This document shows positions 17,456-25,626 of a DNA stretch of 64,000 bases, one piece after another (within the stretch, counting starts at the first letter, position 1; each line of letters opens with the position of its first letter). A program made the translations under genes and the position numbers. The notes under the pieces were generated by a model. It saw only the letters and a list, made by a program, of their open reading frames with translations. It was not told where the DNA came from and did no database searches. Source of the DNA: Neotamlana sedimentorum (GTDB taxonomy: Bacteria > Bacteroidota > Bacteroidia > Flavobacteriales > Flavobacteriaceae). Location of the stretch: contig NZ_JTDW01000006.1 in assembly GCF_000943565.1 (NCBI RefSeq), forward strand, positions 181,071 through 245,070, in the 5' to 3' direction.

Positions 17456-17463
17456 TAATTTTG
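17456..17463 (+). promoter_or_regulatory. Predicted -7 box TAATTTTG for the skp genes
   Basis: This is an exact TAnnTTTG match in the bamA-skp gap; the -33 element is weak. If used, transcription starts near 17470, which rules out an in-frame ATG at 17442 and supports the start at 17544 (or 17514) for the first skp gene. Confidence 0.5.
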
Positions 17464-17543
17464 AAAACAGTAAATTTACCGCAGTAAAATTTTACTATCA
17501 TATTTTAAGATCTATGAATTTTCAAATTACAAAAAATAAACCC

Positions 17544-18542
17544 ATGCAAAATAAAGTTCTTTTTTTATTGACATTAGTTCTTACTATAAGTCTATCGTCG
17601 TTTGCTCAACGTGGTTTAAGAGTTGCTTATATTGATACCGAATATATTTTAGAAAATGTTCCAGAATACCAAGAAGCGTCAAGTCAACTTAATACCAAAG
17701 CCGAAAAATGGAAAAATGAAATCCATCAAAAGCTTACAGCAATCGAGCAAAAGCGTAAAGATTTAAGCAACGAAAAGGCACTTTTAACCAAAGAGTTAAT
17801 AAACGAACGTGAAGAAGACATTTTGTTTGAAGAACAAGAAATTCTAGATTATCAACAAAAGCGATTTGGTCCAAACGGCGATTTGTTTATTCAGCAAAAA
17901 CAATTAATGCAGCCTATTCAAGATCAAATTTTTGCAGCAGTACAAGACATGGCAGAAGGTAAAAATTACGATTTAGTTTTAGATAAAGCCGAAGTAAACA
18001 TGCTGTATTCCAACAAAGCTTACGATATTAGCGAGCAAGTTTTACGAAGTATAACTAGAACAGCAAAACGAACGCAAGCTCAAAATAAAGCCGAGAGAAA
18101 AGCCGCAAAAGAAGAAGAGTTAATTCCGGAAATAAACACCGAATTAGAAGCTAGACAAAAAGCTTTAGAAGAAAAAAAGGCAGAGCGAGAAAGTGCTATT
18201 GAAAAAGCAAGACAAGAAAAATTAGCTGCTCGCGAAGCAAAAGTTAAAGCAGCCGAAGAACGTCGTAAAAAAATATTAGAAGAGCGTGAGAAAGCTAGAC
18301 AAGCTAAACTAGAAGGCAATACAGAAACTAAGGCAACGGAGGTTGAAGACACAGCAAAAACAGGAACTGAAAAAGCCGAAGAAACCAATACTGAAACGCC
18401 TAAAACTAGAGAACAACTTATCGAAGAAAATAGACAACGTAAATTAGCCGAAAGAGCTGCTAGAAAAAAAGAGCTAGAAGAAAAGAAGAAGAAAATATTA
18501 GAAGAAAGACAAAAAGCTAAAGATAGCTTGAACAACAATTAA
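17544..18542 (+). CDS. OmpH/Skp-like periplasmic chaperone with extended charged tail
   Basis: A 332-residue protein with a signal peptide (MQNKVLFLLTLVLTISLSSFAQ) and an OmpH/Skp domain (residues about 25-175: AYIDTEYILENVPEY, a coiled-coil arm, then YDLVLDKAEVNMLYSN). Skp escorts unfolded outer-membrane proteins to BamA. Beyond the usual Skp length it carries about 150 extra residues that are almost entirely Lys, Glu, Ala and Arg, predicted as long charged coiled coil, interrupted by an acidic Thr-rich stretch near residue 260. In-frame ATGs at 17442 and 17514 exist, but the signal peptide and the promoter at 17456 favour 17544. It lies between bamA and a second, standard-size skp. Confidence 0.88.
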   Translation: MQNKVLFLLTLVLTISLSSFAQRGLRVAYIDTEYILENVPEYQEASSQLNTKAEKWKNEIHQKLTAIEQKRKDLSNEKALLTKELINEREEDILFEEQEILDYQQKRFGPNGDLFIQQKQLMQPIQDQIFAAVQDMAEGKNYDLVLDKAEVNMLYSNKAYDISEQVLRSITRTAKRTQAQNKAERKAAKEEELIPEINTELEARQKALEEKKAERESAIEKARQEKLAAREAKVKAAEERRKKILEEREKARQAKLEGNTETKATEVEDTAKTGTEKAEETNTETPKTREQLIEENRQRKLAERAARKKELEEKKKKILEERQKAKDSLNNN

Positions 18543-18572
18543 TAATTTATAACACACATTAATACTTTAAAA

Positions 18573-19073
18573 ATGAAACACTTAAAAACTATTTTATTAG
18601 CAACGGCATTATGCATTGGTACTATTAGCTTTACACAAGCACAAAGCAAAGTTGCACATATAAACACCCAAGAGTTAATTGCTGCAATGCCAGAAGCTAA
18701 AGCTGCACAAGCAGAGCTTGAAACACTTGGTAAAACTTACCAAACAGATATTCAAGCCTCTATTACAGAATACCAAAACACGGTTAAGCAATACGAAGCA
18801 GAAGCTAGTACCAAAACCGATGAAGAAAACCAAAAACGTGGTTTAGAGTTACAAGAAAAGCAACAACGTATCGCTCAATTTAGAGCCGATGCTCAAAAGC
18901 ACATTGCCGAAAAAGAAGCTGAATTATTTAAGCCTATTCAAGAAAAAGCAATGAATGCCATTAATGAAGTTGCAAAATCTTTAGGATACGATTACGTTCT
19001 AGATAGAGCTACTTTAATTGTAGCCGAAGGAAAAGATATATCTTCAGATGTAAAGAAAAAATTAGGTATTTAA
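18573..19073 (+). CDS. OmpH/Skp family periplasmic chaperone
   Basis: A 166-residue protein of standard Skp size, with a signal peptide (MKHLKTILLATALCIGTISFTQAQ), the opening strand KVAHINTQELIAAMPE, a helical arm rich in Gln, Glu and Lys (residues 50-130) and the closing strand YDYVLDRATLIVAEG. It should form a trimeric periplasmic chaperone for outer-membrane proteins. It follows the long paralogue after 30 bp and is ended by a strong terminator at 19095. The pair next to bamA is a conserved Bacteroidota arrangement. Confidence 0.93.
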   Translation: MKHLKTILLATALCIGTISFTQAQSKVAHINTQELIAAMPEAKAAQAELETLGKTYQTDIQASITEYQNTVKQYEAEASTKTDEENQKRGLELQEKQQRIAQFRADAQKHIAEKEAELFKPIQEKAMNAINEVAKSLGYDYVLDRATLIVAEGKDISSDVKKKLGI

Positions 19074-19094
19074 TAAAATCTTTACTCCAATAAA

Positions 19095-19126
19095 TAAAAA
19101 AGCTGCTTTTTAAAGCAGCTTTTTTA
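19095..19126 (+). terminator. Rho-independent terminator after the skp genes
   Basis: A-run, AGCTGCTTT (19101-19109), AAAGCAGCT (19112-19120), then a long T-run from 19121. The T-run merges directly into the predicted murI -7 box. Confidence 0.88.
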
Positions 19127-19132
19127 TTTTTG
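19125..19132 (+). promoter_or_regulatory. Predicted murI -7 box TATTTTTG inside the terminator T-tract
   Basis: An exact TAnnTTTG match whose G lies 7 bases before the murI ATG at 19140. If used, the murI transcript would be leaderless or nearly so. No good -33 element is visible, because that region is the terminator stem. Confidence 0.45.
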
Positions 19133-19139
19133 CTAAACT

Positions 19140-19919
19140 ATGAAAACAAACGCTATTGGCATTTTCGATTCTGGAATTGGGGGCACTTCTATTTGGAAGG
19201 AAATTAATACACTGCTTCCTAACGAAAACACCATTTATTTAGCCGATAGTAAAAATGCGCCTTATGGCCCAAAAGGGAAAGATGCCATTATAAGTTTAAG
19301 CATTAAAAACACCGAATATTTAATAAAACAACATTGTAAACTTATTGTTGTTGCCTGCAATACAGCCACTACAAATGCCATAGACTACTTAAGAGCGAAT
19401 TACAACTTACCTTTTATTGGTATTGAGCCTGCTATTAAGCCAGCCGCTTTACAAACAAAAACAAACAGCATTGGCATTTTAGCTACACGAGGTACGTTAA
19501 GCAGTGCTTTATTTTCGAAAACCTCAACCTTGTTTGCTAGTAATATAAAAGTTATTGAACAGCATGGCGATGGTATTGTAGAACTTATTGAAAGTGGTAA
19601 GTTGGTTTCGGATGAAATGAATAGCCTTTTAAAAGGCTATTTACAACCCATGATTGAAGCTAATATTGATTATTTGGTTTTAGGCTGCACGCATTACCCC
19701 TACTTAATGCCGTTGCTTATAAAACTTTTACCAAAACACGTTAAAATTATTGATTCTGGCGAAGCGGTTGCTCGACAAACCAAAGCTGTTTTAGAACAGC
19801 ACAATTTAATAAACCGCTCACATTTAAAGCTTAATAACAGCTTCTTCACTAATAGTAAAACTAAAGTTATGGAAAGCCTTTTAGGAACTAATTATACTGT
19901 TAATTATTTAGATTTTTAA
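19140..19919 (+). CDS. murI: Glutamate racemase
   Basis: MurI converts L- to D-glutamate for peptidoglycan. The 259-residue protein has the N-terminal Asp motif IGIFDSGIGGTS (about residues 6-17), the first catalytic Cys in VVACNTATTNA (about 72) and the second in LGCTHYPYL (about 182), with APYGPKG between. It lies after the bamA-skp genes, completing a cell-envelope cluster, and is separated from them by a terminator whose T-tract carries a promoter-like box. The stop is followed by the GC-rich structured element at 19931-20022. Confidence 0.96.
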   Translation: MKTNAIGIFDSGIGGTSIWKEINTLLPNENTIYLADSKNAPYGPKGKDAIISLSIKNTEYLIKQHCKLIVVACNTATTNAIDYLRANYNLPFIGIEPAIKPAALQTKTNSIGILATRGTLSSALFSKTSTLFASNIKVIEQHGDGIVELIESGKLVSDEMNSLLKGYLQPMIEANIDYLVLGCTHYPYLMPLLIKLLPKHVKIIDSGEAVARQTKAVLEQHNLINRSHLKLNNSFFTNSKTKVMESLLGTNYTVNYLDF

Positions 19920-19930
19920 GGTAATGTAAA

Positions 19931-20022
19931 TTGCGTTAAGGATTGAAGTGGTTAGCTTTTGGCGATGCGCGCATCGAGCCAAAACTAGTAACGAAAAGCC
20001 TGACCCTTGTGGTAACGCCCAA
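19931..20022 (+). ncRNA. Candidate structured intergenic RNA, flavobacterial intergenic family
   Basis: The 124-bp gap between murI and the carbonic anhydrase gene holds an element far richer in G and C than its surroundings. TTGCGTTA (19931-19938) can close with TAACGCCCAA (20013-20022). TTTTGGC (19957-19963) pairs with GCCAAAA (19978-19984) around the perfect palindrome GATGCGCGCATC (19964-19975), and ACC..GGT near 20003-20013 can form a third short arm. The single-stranded blocks GGATTGAAGTGG and GAAAAGCCTGACC resemble a motif I remember from intergenic regions of many Flavobacteriaceae genomes, possibly the Rfam Flavo-1 type, but I could not check that. It has no coding potential. The strand is inferred from that remembered consensus. 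Confidence 0.45.
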
Positions 20023-20043
20023 TTTATTTATAAAGCGTTTGTT

Positions 20044-20562
20044 TTAATCTTCTTTAAACCAACTGGAATATTTAATATAATTATTAGCTATTCTATCGAT
20101 TTGACCAGAAATTAGTTCTGGACTAACATCTTTTATTTTTTTAGCAGGAACTCCGGCATAAATACTGCCAGATTCTACGTGGGTATTTTGCGTTAAAACG
20201 GCACCTGCAGCAATAATACTATTACTTTCAACGATACAATTATCCATAATAATGCTGCCCATACCAACCAAAACATTATCGTGAATGGTACAACCGTGCA
20301 CTATGGCATTATGCCCAATGGAAACATTGTTACCTATTGTTGTTGGCGATGTTTTGTACGTAGCATGAATTACTGCACCGTCCTGTACGTTAACTTTATT
20401 TCCCATTTTTATAAAATGCACATCGCCACGTACTACAGCATTAAACCAAAAACTACATTGGTTTCCAGCAGTAACCTCGCCAACAATTGTAGCGTTTTCG
20501 GCGATATAACAATCTTCTGGTAATTGTGGATGTTTCCCGTTTACAGGTTTAATTATGGGCAT
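20044..20562 (-). CDS. Gamma-carbonic anhydrase family protein (hexapeptide repeat)
   Basis: A 172-residue left-handed beta-helix protein. Hexapeptide repeats run through residues 20-130 (IVGEVTAGNQCSFWFNAVVR, IGNNVSIGHNAIVHG, VLVGMGSIIMDN). The three histidines that bind the active-site metal in gamma-carbonic anhydrases are present in VIHATY, IGHNA and IVHGC, and the RGDVHFI motif matches the family, so CO2 hydration is possible although many relatives are inactive or act as acyltransferase-like proteins. The porP-like gene is upstream on the same strand with 14 bp between, so they are probably co-transcribed. Confidence 0.88.
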   Translation of the reverse strand: MPIIKPVNGKHPQLPEDCYIAENATIVGEVTAGNQCSFWFNAVVRGDVHFIKMGNKVNVQDGAVIHATYKTSPTTIGNNVSIGHNAIVHGCTIHDNVLVGMGSIIMDNCIVESNSIIAAGAVLTQNTHVESGSIYAGVPAKKIKDVSPELISGQIDRIANNYIKYSSWFKED

Positions 20563-20576
20563 AATAAAGTAAAATA

Positions 20577-21581
20577 CTAGTTTACAGCAGGACAGTTACA
20601 TTCGTAACGCTCTCGACGACAACTAAAGTTAAACCCAATAGTGATTTGATGAAAACCACCGCTTGTAAAAACAACATCATCTAACTGGTGGGTATAATTA
20701 TAAGCAAACATTAAACTGTTGTAATTTACACCTAAAATAGGTGTGATTTGGTTTAAGGTTTGGCTGTCTATACTGTTTCCGTCGTTAAGGTACTCGGCAC
20801 CATCGAAGCTTTTACGATAAGATAAACCAGCCCAAACTTTACCAAAATCCATTGTTTTATAAGCTTTTGCGTTAAAATCGATTGCTGCTTCTTGGGTTAA
20901 TTCTCGTAATTGAAACATAACAGAAGGCTCGAAACTCCAAGAACTTCCGTATTTATTAAATACGTAACCGGTAGAAAATAAATAGCGACGTAAGTTACTA
21001 GTTATAGCTAAATCGTTGTTTACACCAGAGTTTTCTAAAACATTTTTTATGGTTCCGTGTAAATAAAAATCTAAATAATGATAAGAAAAACCAAAATCGA
21101 TATTAAAATTGGTAGCGTTTTCTACCCCTCCACTAACAATAGGATCTGGGCCATCGAACAAAAAACTAGTTTCATCGAGTTGATATTGAATAAATCCAGC
21201 ACTTAAACCAAAGGAAAGCATATTTAAGTCTACTTCGCTTCTAGAAAACATTAAGTGATGCGCATATGTAAAATAAGCTCCTGTTTGTGAATGATATCCG
21301 TTTTTATCGGCAAAAACAATACCACCAATCCCCGATGGTGAATCGCCTATTCTTCCATTGGCACTAACCGTCATTAATCGTGGTGCATCTTCGTGACCAA
21401 ACCATTGTTGGCGTCCCGTTAGCCTTACTTTAGCACAGTTAGCTGCTCCAGCCATTGATGGATGAATTAAGTAGTAATTATCGGTTAAATAATCGGTATA
21501 TATTGGCAATCCTTCTTGCGATGTTGCAATAAACGATACCAAAGTAAAAAGAATTACTGCTAACGTATTTTTTTTAATCAT
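20577..21581 (-). CDS. PorP/SprF family type IX secretion membrane protein
   Basis: A 334-residue outer-membrane beta-barrel of the PorP/SprF family, which anchors or helps export individual T9SS cargo proteins. After the signal peptide (KNTLAVILFTLVSFIATSQ) comes the family opening LPIYTDYLTDNYYLIHPSMAGAANC and RLTGRQQWFG; alternating barrel strands follow, ending in HQITIGFNFSCRRERY. The start is set at 21581 (MIKKNTLAV), because the ATG at 21626 would add 15 residues before the signal peptide. Unlike the second family member at 60977, this one has no adhesin or OmpA gene beside it. Its neighbour is a carbonic anhydrase gene, so its cargo is unknown. Confidence 0.9.
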   Translation of the reverse strand: MIKKNTLAVILFTLVSFIATSQEGLPIYTDYLTDNYYLIHPSMAGAANCAKVRLTGRQQWFGHEDAPRLMTVSANGRIGDSPSGIGGIVFADKNGYHSQTGAYFTYAHHLMFSRSEVDLNMLSFGLSAGFIQYQLDETSFLFDGPDPIVSGGVENATNFNIDFGFSYHYLDFYLHGTIKNVLENSGVNNDLAITSNLRRYLFSTGYVFNKYGSSWSFEPSVMFQLRELTQEAAIDFNAKAYKTMDFGKVWAGLSYRKSFDGAEYLNDGNSIDSQTLNQITPILGVNYNSLMFAYNYTHQLDDVVFTSGGFHQITIGFNFSCRRERYECNCPAVN

Positions 21582-21727
21582 AGGTAAAACCAAGTAGGTT
21601 ATTATAGAATAAACGTTTGTTTTCAAAAAAAATTACTTCGAAAAAATACAAATTTTAATCGGCAATTAATATTATTTAACAATTAGAACAAACCTTAAAT
21701 ATTTAAGCAAGAAAATGTTTCTTTTAG

Positions 21728-21735
21728 TATTTTTG
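21728..21735 (+). promoter_or_regulatory. Predicted -7 box TATTTTTG for the NifU-like gene
   Basis: An exact TAnnTTTG match 16 bp before the ATG at 21752. The -33 element is not clear. Confidence 0.5.
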
Positions 21736-21751
21736 TAAAAAATTAGTTGAA

Positions 21752-22654
21752 ATGAACACTTTTAAGGTTTCTGTGCAAGAAACAACAAACAATGCCATTG
21801 TAAAATTTGAATTAAACCAATTTGTTACTAAAAACCAAAGTTTCGAATTTAACAATATAGATGAAGCTAAGTCCTCGCCTTTAGCCCAACAACTCTTTTA
21901 TTTACCATTTGTAAAGAAGGTTTATATATCGAGTAATTTTATTGCTGTAGAGCGCTATAATATTGTTGAGTGGAGCGATGTTCAAGACGAAGTTGCACAA
22001 CAAATTGAAGCCTTTTTAAACGATGGCGGTGTAATAATTGAAGAAACTGCTATTTCTAAAAAAGTGCCTGTTACTGTATATGCAGAAAGCACACCTAACC
22101 CAAGTGTAATGAAGTTTGTTGCAAACAAAAAACTGGTTACAGGTTTATTTGAATTTACCTCGATTGAAGAAGCAAAATGGTCGCCATTAGCTACCGAATT
22201 ATTTCATTTTCCTTTTGTAAAAAGTGTGTTTTTTGACGAAAACTATGTTTCTGTTACAAAATTTGATATTACAGAATGGCAAGAAATCACTCTTGAACTT
22301 CGTGAATTTATAAGAACCTATATTGAAAACGGAAAAGATATTGTTTTACCTGAAGCTACAGAAACACTAAAAACATCTACCGAGCAATTAGACCACAAAT
22401 TTGAAGGTTTAGACGATGTTTCTAAACAGATCGTTAATATTCTAGAAGAATATGTAAAACCAGCTGTTGCGAGCGATGGCGGTAATATTCAGTTTATTGG
22501 TTACGACGAAAACACTAAAAACGTGAGTGTGCTACTTCAAGGAGCTTGCAGTGGTTGCCCATCGTCAACCTTTACACTTAAAAATGGCATAGAAAATATG
22601 CTAAAAGAAATGCTTCCAGGCAAAGTAGCCATGGTAGAAGCTATTAACGGATAA
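21752..22654 (+). CDS. NifU/Nfu family iron-sulfur cluster carrier protein
   Basis: A 300-residue Fe-S scaffold or carrier. It has two tandem Nfu N-terminal-type domains (residues about 1-105 and 105-205; the second opens with VYAESTPNPSVMKFVANK) and a C-terminal NifU-like domain (residues about 225-300) with the cluster-binding CxxC in QGACSGCPSSTFTLKNGIE. Only the C-terminal domain binds the cluster; the duplicated N-terminal domain is the form I recall from Bacteroidota. It is cytoplasmic. It starts a plus-strand run after the minus-strand porP gene and is followed by dodecin. Confidence 0.92.
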   Translation: MNTFKVSVQETTNNAIVKFELNQFVTKNQSFEFNNIDEAKSSPLAQQLFYLPFVKKVYISSNFIAVERYNIVEWSDVQDEVAQQIEAFLNDGGVIIEETAISKKVPVTVYAESTPNPSVMKFVANKKLVTGLFEFTSIEEAKWSPLATELFHFPFVKSVFFDENYVSVTKFDITEWQEITLELREFIRTYIENGKDIVLPEATETLKTSTEQLDHKFEGLDDVSKQIVNILEEYVKPAVASDGGNIQFIGYDENTKNVSVLLQGACSGCPSSTFTLKNGIENMLKEMLPGKVAMVEAING

Positions 22655-22738
22655 GTTTTTTAGAACTTAATGTGACTTTTTAAAGCCAATTGTTTCTAAA
22701 TTAATAGAACACAAAAATTAATTAAAAAACAATATATT

Positions 22739-22939
22739 ATGGCAGTATTAAAAGTTATAGAAGTGCTTTCTAACTCAAATAAAAGTTGGGAAGATGCTAC
22801 CAAAAAAGCAGTAAAAGAAGCTACAAAAACATTAAAAAATATTCGCTCGGTTTATGTTCAAGACCAAAGCGCTATTGTAAAAGATGGAGATGTAACCGAG
22901 TTTAGAGTAAATTTAAAAGTTACTTTCGAAATTGAATAA
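22739..22939 (+). CDS. Dodecin family flavin-binding protein
   Basis: A 66-residue protein with the dodecin fold pattern: first strand VLKVIEVLSNS, the flavin-stacking Trp in NKSWEDATKKAVKEA (Trp about residue 18), then VYVQDQSAIVKDGDV and VNLKVTFEIE. Dodecins assemble as hollow dodecamers that store or buffer flavins in the cytoplasm. A 9-bp-stem terminator follows directly. It has an 84-bp gap upstream without a clear consensus promoter. Confidence 0.93.
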   Translation: MAVLKVIEVLSNSNKSWEDATKKAVKEATKTLKNIRSVYVQDQSAIVKDGDVTEFRVNLKVTFEIE

Positions 22940-22970
22940 GTCCTAAACACTACCTATTTATATATATTTA

Positions 22971-22996
22971 AAGCACTCTTTTTAGAGTGCTTTTTC
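22971..22996 (+). terminator. Rho-independent terminator after the dodecin gene
   Basis: AAGCACTCT (22971-22979) and AGAGTGCTT (22984-22992) form a perfect 9-bp stem with a TTTT loop and a T-rich tail. Confidence 0.9.
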
Positions 22997-23025
22997 ATTT
23001 TATAATACTTATTTTTATAACTAGC

Positions 23026-25134
23026 ATGAAACATATATATCTTTTACTAGTTTTTATTGTTTTATTTTCTTGTACTTCTAAATCGTCAAAACCCATGACC
23101 CATAAATATACAAATGCGTTAATTAACGAAACAAGCCCATATCTTTTACAACATGCACATAACCCTGTTAATTGGCAACCTTGGAATAGTAAAACATTAA
23201 ATCAAGCTAAAACAGAAAACAAACTTGTTTTAATTAGTATTGGTTATGCGGCTTGCCATTGGTGCCATGTTATGGAAAATGAAAGTTTTGAAGATTCGTT
23301 AGTAGCACAAACCATGAACACCAATTACATAAATATTAAAATTGATAGAGAAGAACGCCCAGATGTAGACCAAGTTTACATGAATGCCGTACAACTTATG
23401 ACTGGCCAAGGTGGTTGGCCTTTAAATATTGTAGCCTTACCTGATGGCAGACCTATTTGGGGCGGTACATATTTTAAAAAAGAACAATGGATTAGCGCTT
23501 TAAACCAAATTGCAGAATTATATAAAAGTAACCCAGAAAAACTACATGAATATGCCAATAAACTTGAACAAGGCATAAAAAGTATGGATGTTGTTGCTAC
23601 CAACAACAACAAACCCGATTTTAATAAAACATTTATAAATAATGCCGTAGAAAATTGGTCTAACAGTTTCGATAAGCATTATGGTGGCACTAACAGAGCT
23701 CCAAAATTTATGATGCCTAATAACTATCAATTTTTACTTCGTTATGCCTATCAAAATAACGACCAAGACATTTTAAATTTTGTAAACCTAACACTTACCA
23801 AAATGGCTTATGGCGGATTGTACGACCATATTGGCGGTGGTTTTTCTCGATATTCTGTCGATATTAAATGGCATATACCGCATTTCGAAAAAATGCTTTA
23901 CGACAATGCACAACTGGTAAGCTTATATGCCGATGCTTACCAACTTACAAAAAACGAACTCTACAAAAACGTAATTACAGAAACATTAAATTTTGTAAAC
24001 AATGAAATGACAACTAAAAGCGGTGCATTTTATTCATCATTTGATGCTGATAGCTTGAATAAAAACAATGTCTTAGAAGAAGGCGCTTTTTACGTATGGA
24101 CAAAACAAGAGTTAGAACATATTTTAAAAGAAGATTTCTTATTATTTTCCAGCTACTATAATGTAAACGATTTCGGATTTTGGGAACATAACAATTACGT
24201 ACTAATAAAAAATGAAGACGATAACGCTTTCGCGGAAAAACATAATATTTCAATAGAAGCTCTTCAATCTTATAAAACAAAATGGAAGCAAACACTATTA
24301 GAAATTAGAAATAAACGTCCAAAACCAAGGTTAGACGACAAAACCCTAACCTCTTGGAATGCCTTAATGCTTAAAGCCTACGTGGATGCTTACCGGGTTT
24401 TAGGTGAGGAAACTTACCTCGCTTCCGCGGAAAAAAACGCAAACTTTATTTTAAACAATCAGTTACAAAACGATGGTAGCTTGTTTCATAATTACAAAAA
24501 TGGAAAAAGCTCCATTAATGGTTTTTTAGAAGATTACGCCACCACTATCGAGGCATTTATTGCGCTTTACGAAGTTACCGGAGAAGAAAAATGGTTAAAA
24601 ACATCGCGCGATTTAACTAATTACACCTTCGATTTCTTTTTTGACAAAACAAGTAATATGTTTTTCTTCACATCCAGTAAAGATGAAGCTTTAGTATCTA
24701 GAAGTGTAGAATACCGCGATAATGTAATTGCAGCCAGCAATTCTATTATGGCAAATAACTTGTTTAAATTGTCACATTATTTTGATAATGAATATTTTTA
24801 TAGCACAGCAACAAACATGCTAAACAACGTAACTTTAGAAATGCAAGACTATCCATCTGGCTACTCAAATTGGTTAAATTTAATGCTAAATTACACACAT
24901 CCATATTACGAAGTTGCATTAGTTGGTAATGAAGCTCATCAAAAATTAACCGAATTAAATAAAAACTATTTACCAAATAAATTAATAGCTGTAGCTAAAT
25001 ATGAAAACAGTATGCCTCTATTAAAAAACAGATTTACCCCAGATAAAACCTTAATTTATGTTTGTGTAAACAAATCATGTAAATTACCTGTAAGCAAAAC
25101 TAAAGAAGCCTTAAAACTAATAACTAAACAATGA
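23026..25134 (+). CDS. DUF255 thioredoxin-domain lipoprotein (YyaL/SSP411 family)
   Basis: A 702-residue protein. The start at 23026 is chosen because [16 protein letters not shown] is a typical lipoprotein signal with the lipobox Cys; an upstream ATG at 22987 lies inside the terminator. The N-terminal DUF255 thioredoxin-like domain has [14 protein letters not shown] and the active-site-like [15 protein letters not shown] (about residues 70-85). The middle and C-terminal parts form a six-hairpin glycosidase-like toroid ([33 protein letters not shown]). The function of the family is not established. The stop overlaps the next gene by four bases (ATGA). Two copies of the CGCTTTCGCGGAAA-type motif lie inside the gene. 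Confidence 0.92.
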   Translation: MKHIYLLLVFIVLFSCTSKSSKPMTHKYTNALINETSPYLLQHAHNPVNWQPWNSKTLNQAKTENKLVLISIGYAACHWCHVMENESFEDSLVAQTMNTNYINIKIDREERPDVDQVYMNAVQLMTGQGGWPLNIVALPDGRPIWGGTYFKKEQWISALNQIAELYKSNPEKLHEYANKLEQGIKSMDVVATNNNKPDFNKTFINNAVENWSNSFDKHYGGTNRAPKFMMPNNYQFLLRYAYQNNDQDILNFVNLTLTKMAYGGLYDHIGGGFSRYSVDIKWHIPHFEKMLYDNAQLVSLYADAYQLTKNELYKNVITETLNFVNNEMTTKSGAFYSSFDADSLNKNNVLEEGAFYVWTKQELEHILKEDFLLFSSYYNVNDFGFWEHNNYVLIKNEDDNAFAEKHNISIEALQSYKTKWKQTLLEIRNKRPKPRLDDKTLTSWNALMLKAYVDAYRVLGEETYLASAEKNANFILNNQLQNDGSLFHNYKNGKSSINGFLEDYATTIEAFIALYEVTGEEKWLKTSRDLTNYTFDFFFDKTSNMFFFTSSKDEALVSRSVEYRDNVIAASNSIMANNLFKLSHYFDNEYFYSTATNMLNNVTLEMQDYPSGYSNWLNLMLNYTHPYYEVALVGNEAHQKLTELNKNYLPNKLIAVAKYENSMPLLKNRFTPDKTLIYVCVNKSCKLPVSKTKEALKLITKQ
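24225..24238. repeat. Repeated motif CGCTTTCGCGGAAA, copy B
   Basis: An exact copy of the tig-leader motif, inside the DUF255 gene, read as the codons for AFAE. It contains the otherwise scarce Ala codon GCG. Confidence 0.75.
24420..24433. repeat. Repeated motif CGCTTCCGCGGAAA, copy C
   Basis: One mismatch (T to C) from copies A and B, 182 bp after copy B in the same gene and the same frame, read as ASAE. Confidence 0.65.
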
Positions 25135-25487
25135 AAACATTAACCATAATATTACTAGCATTTGTAGCCATAGAACATTTTTACTTTTTATTTTTAGAAA
25201 TGTTTTTCTGGACCAAACCAAAAGGCATTAAAGCCTTTAATATAAAATCTGAAGCCTTTGCCAAAGAAACTAAAGTTTTAGCCGCTAATCAAGGTTTATA
25301 TAATGGTTTTATAGCTGCCGGAATTATATTTTCTATTATTAAAAATGATATTTCAACCGCATTATTTTTTACAGTTTGTGTAATAATTGCTGGTATTTAC
25401 GGTGCTTATTCAACCAAAGCAATAAAGCTATTTTACATACAATCAATTCCAGCCCTTCTCGCCCTAATCAGTTTATTTTTTAAATAA
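25131..25487 (+). CDS. DUF1304 family membrane protein
   Basis: A 118-residue inner-membrane protein with four hydrophobic helices ([54 protein letters not shown] and [13 protein letters not shown]). The pattern [15 protein letters not shown] followed by [15 protein letters not shown] is characteristic of DUF1304. The function is unknown. Its ATG overlaps the stop of the DUF255 gene (ATGA), so translation is probably coupled. Confidence 0.9.
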   Translation: MKTLTIILLAFVAIEHFYFLFLEMFFWTKPKGIKAFNIKSEAFAKETKVLAANQGLYNGFIAAGIIFSIIKNDISTALFFTVCVIIAGIYGAYSTKAIKLFYIQSIPALLALISLFFK

Positions 25488-25626
25488 TTTTAAGTTTAAA
25501 CGTGACTATTACAAAGTTTTGTGTCGTAATAAGCAGAAGAAAATATTAACATATAATTCATCTTAATCAACGATAAAAATTATTGCAATATTTTTAAATT
25601 TAAACACTAACAAACAATAAATAATT

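Noticed and set aside
18080..18538. Long minus-strand frame opposite the charged tail of the first skp gene
   Set aside because: It is the reverse reading of Lys/Glu-rich codons, giving a Ser/Phe/Leu-rich low-complexity product without domain, promoter or start context.
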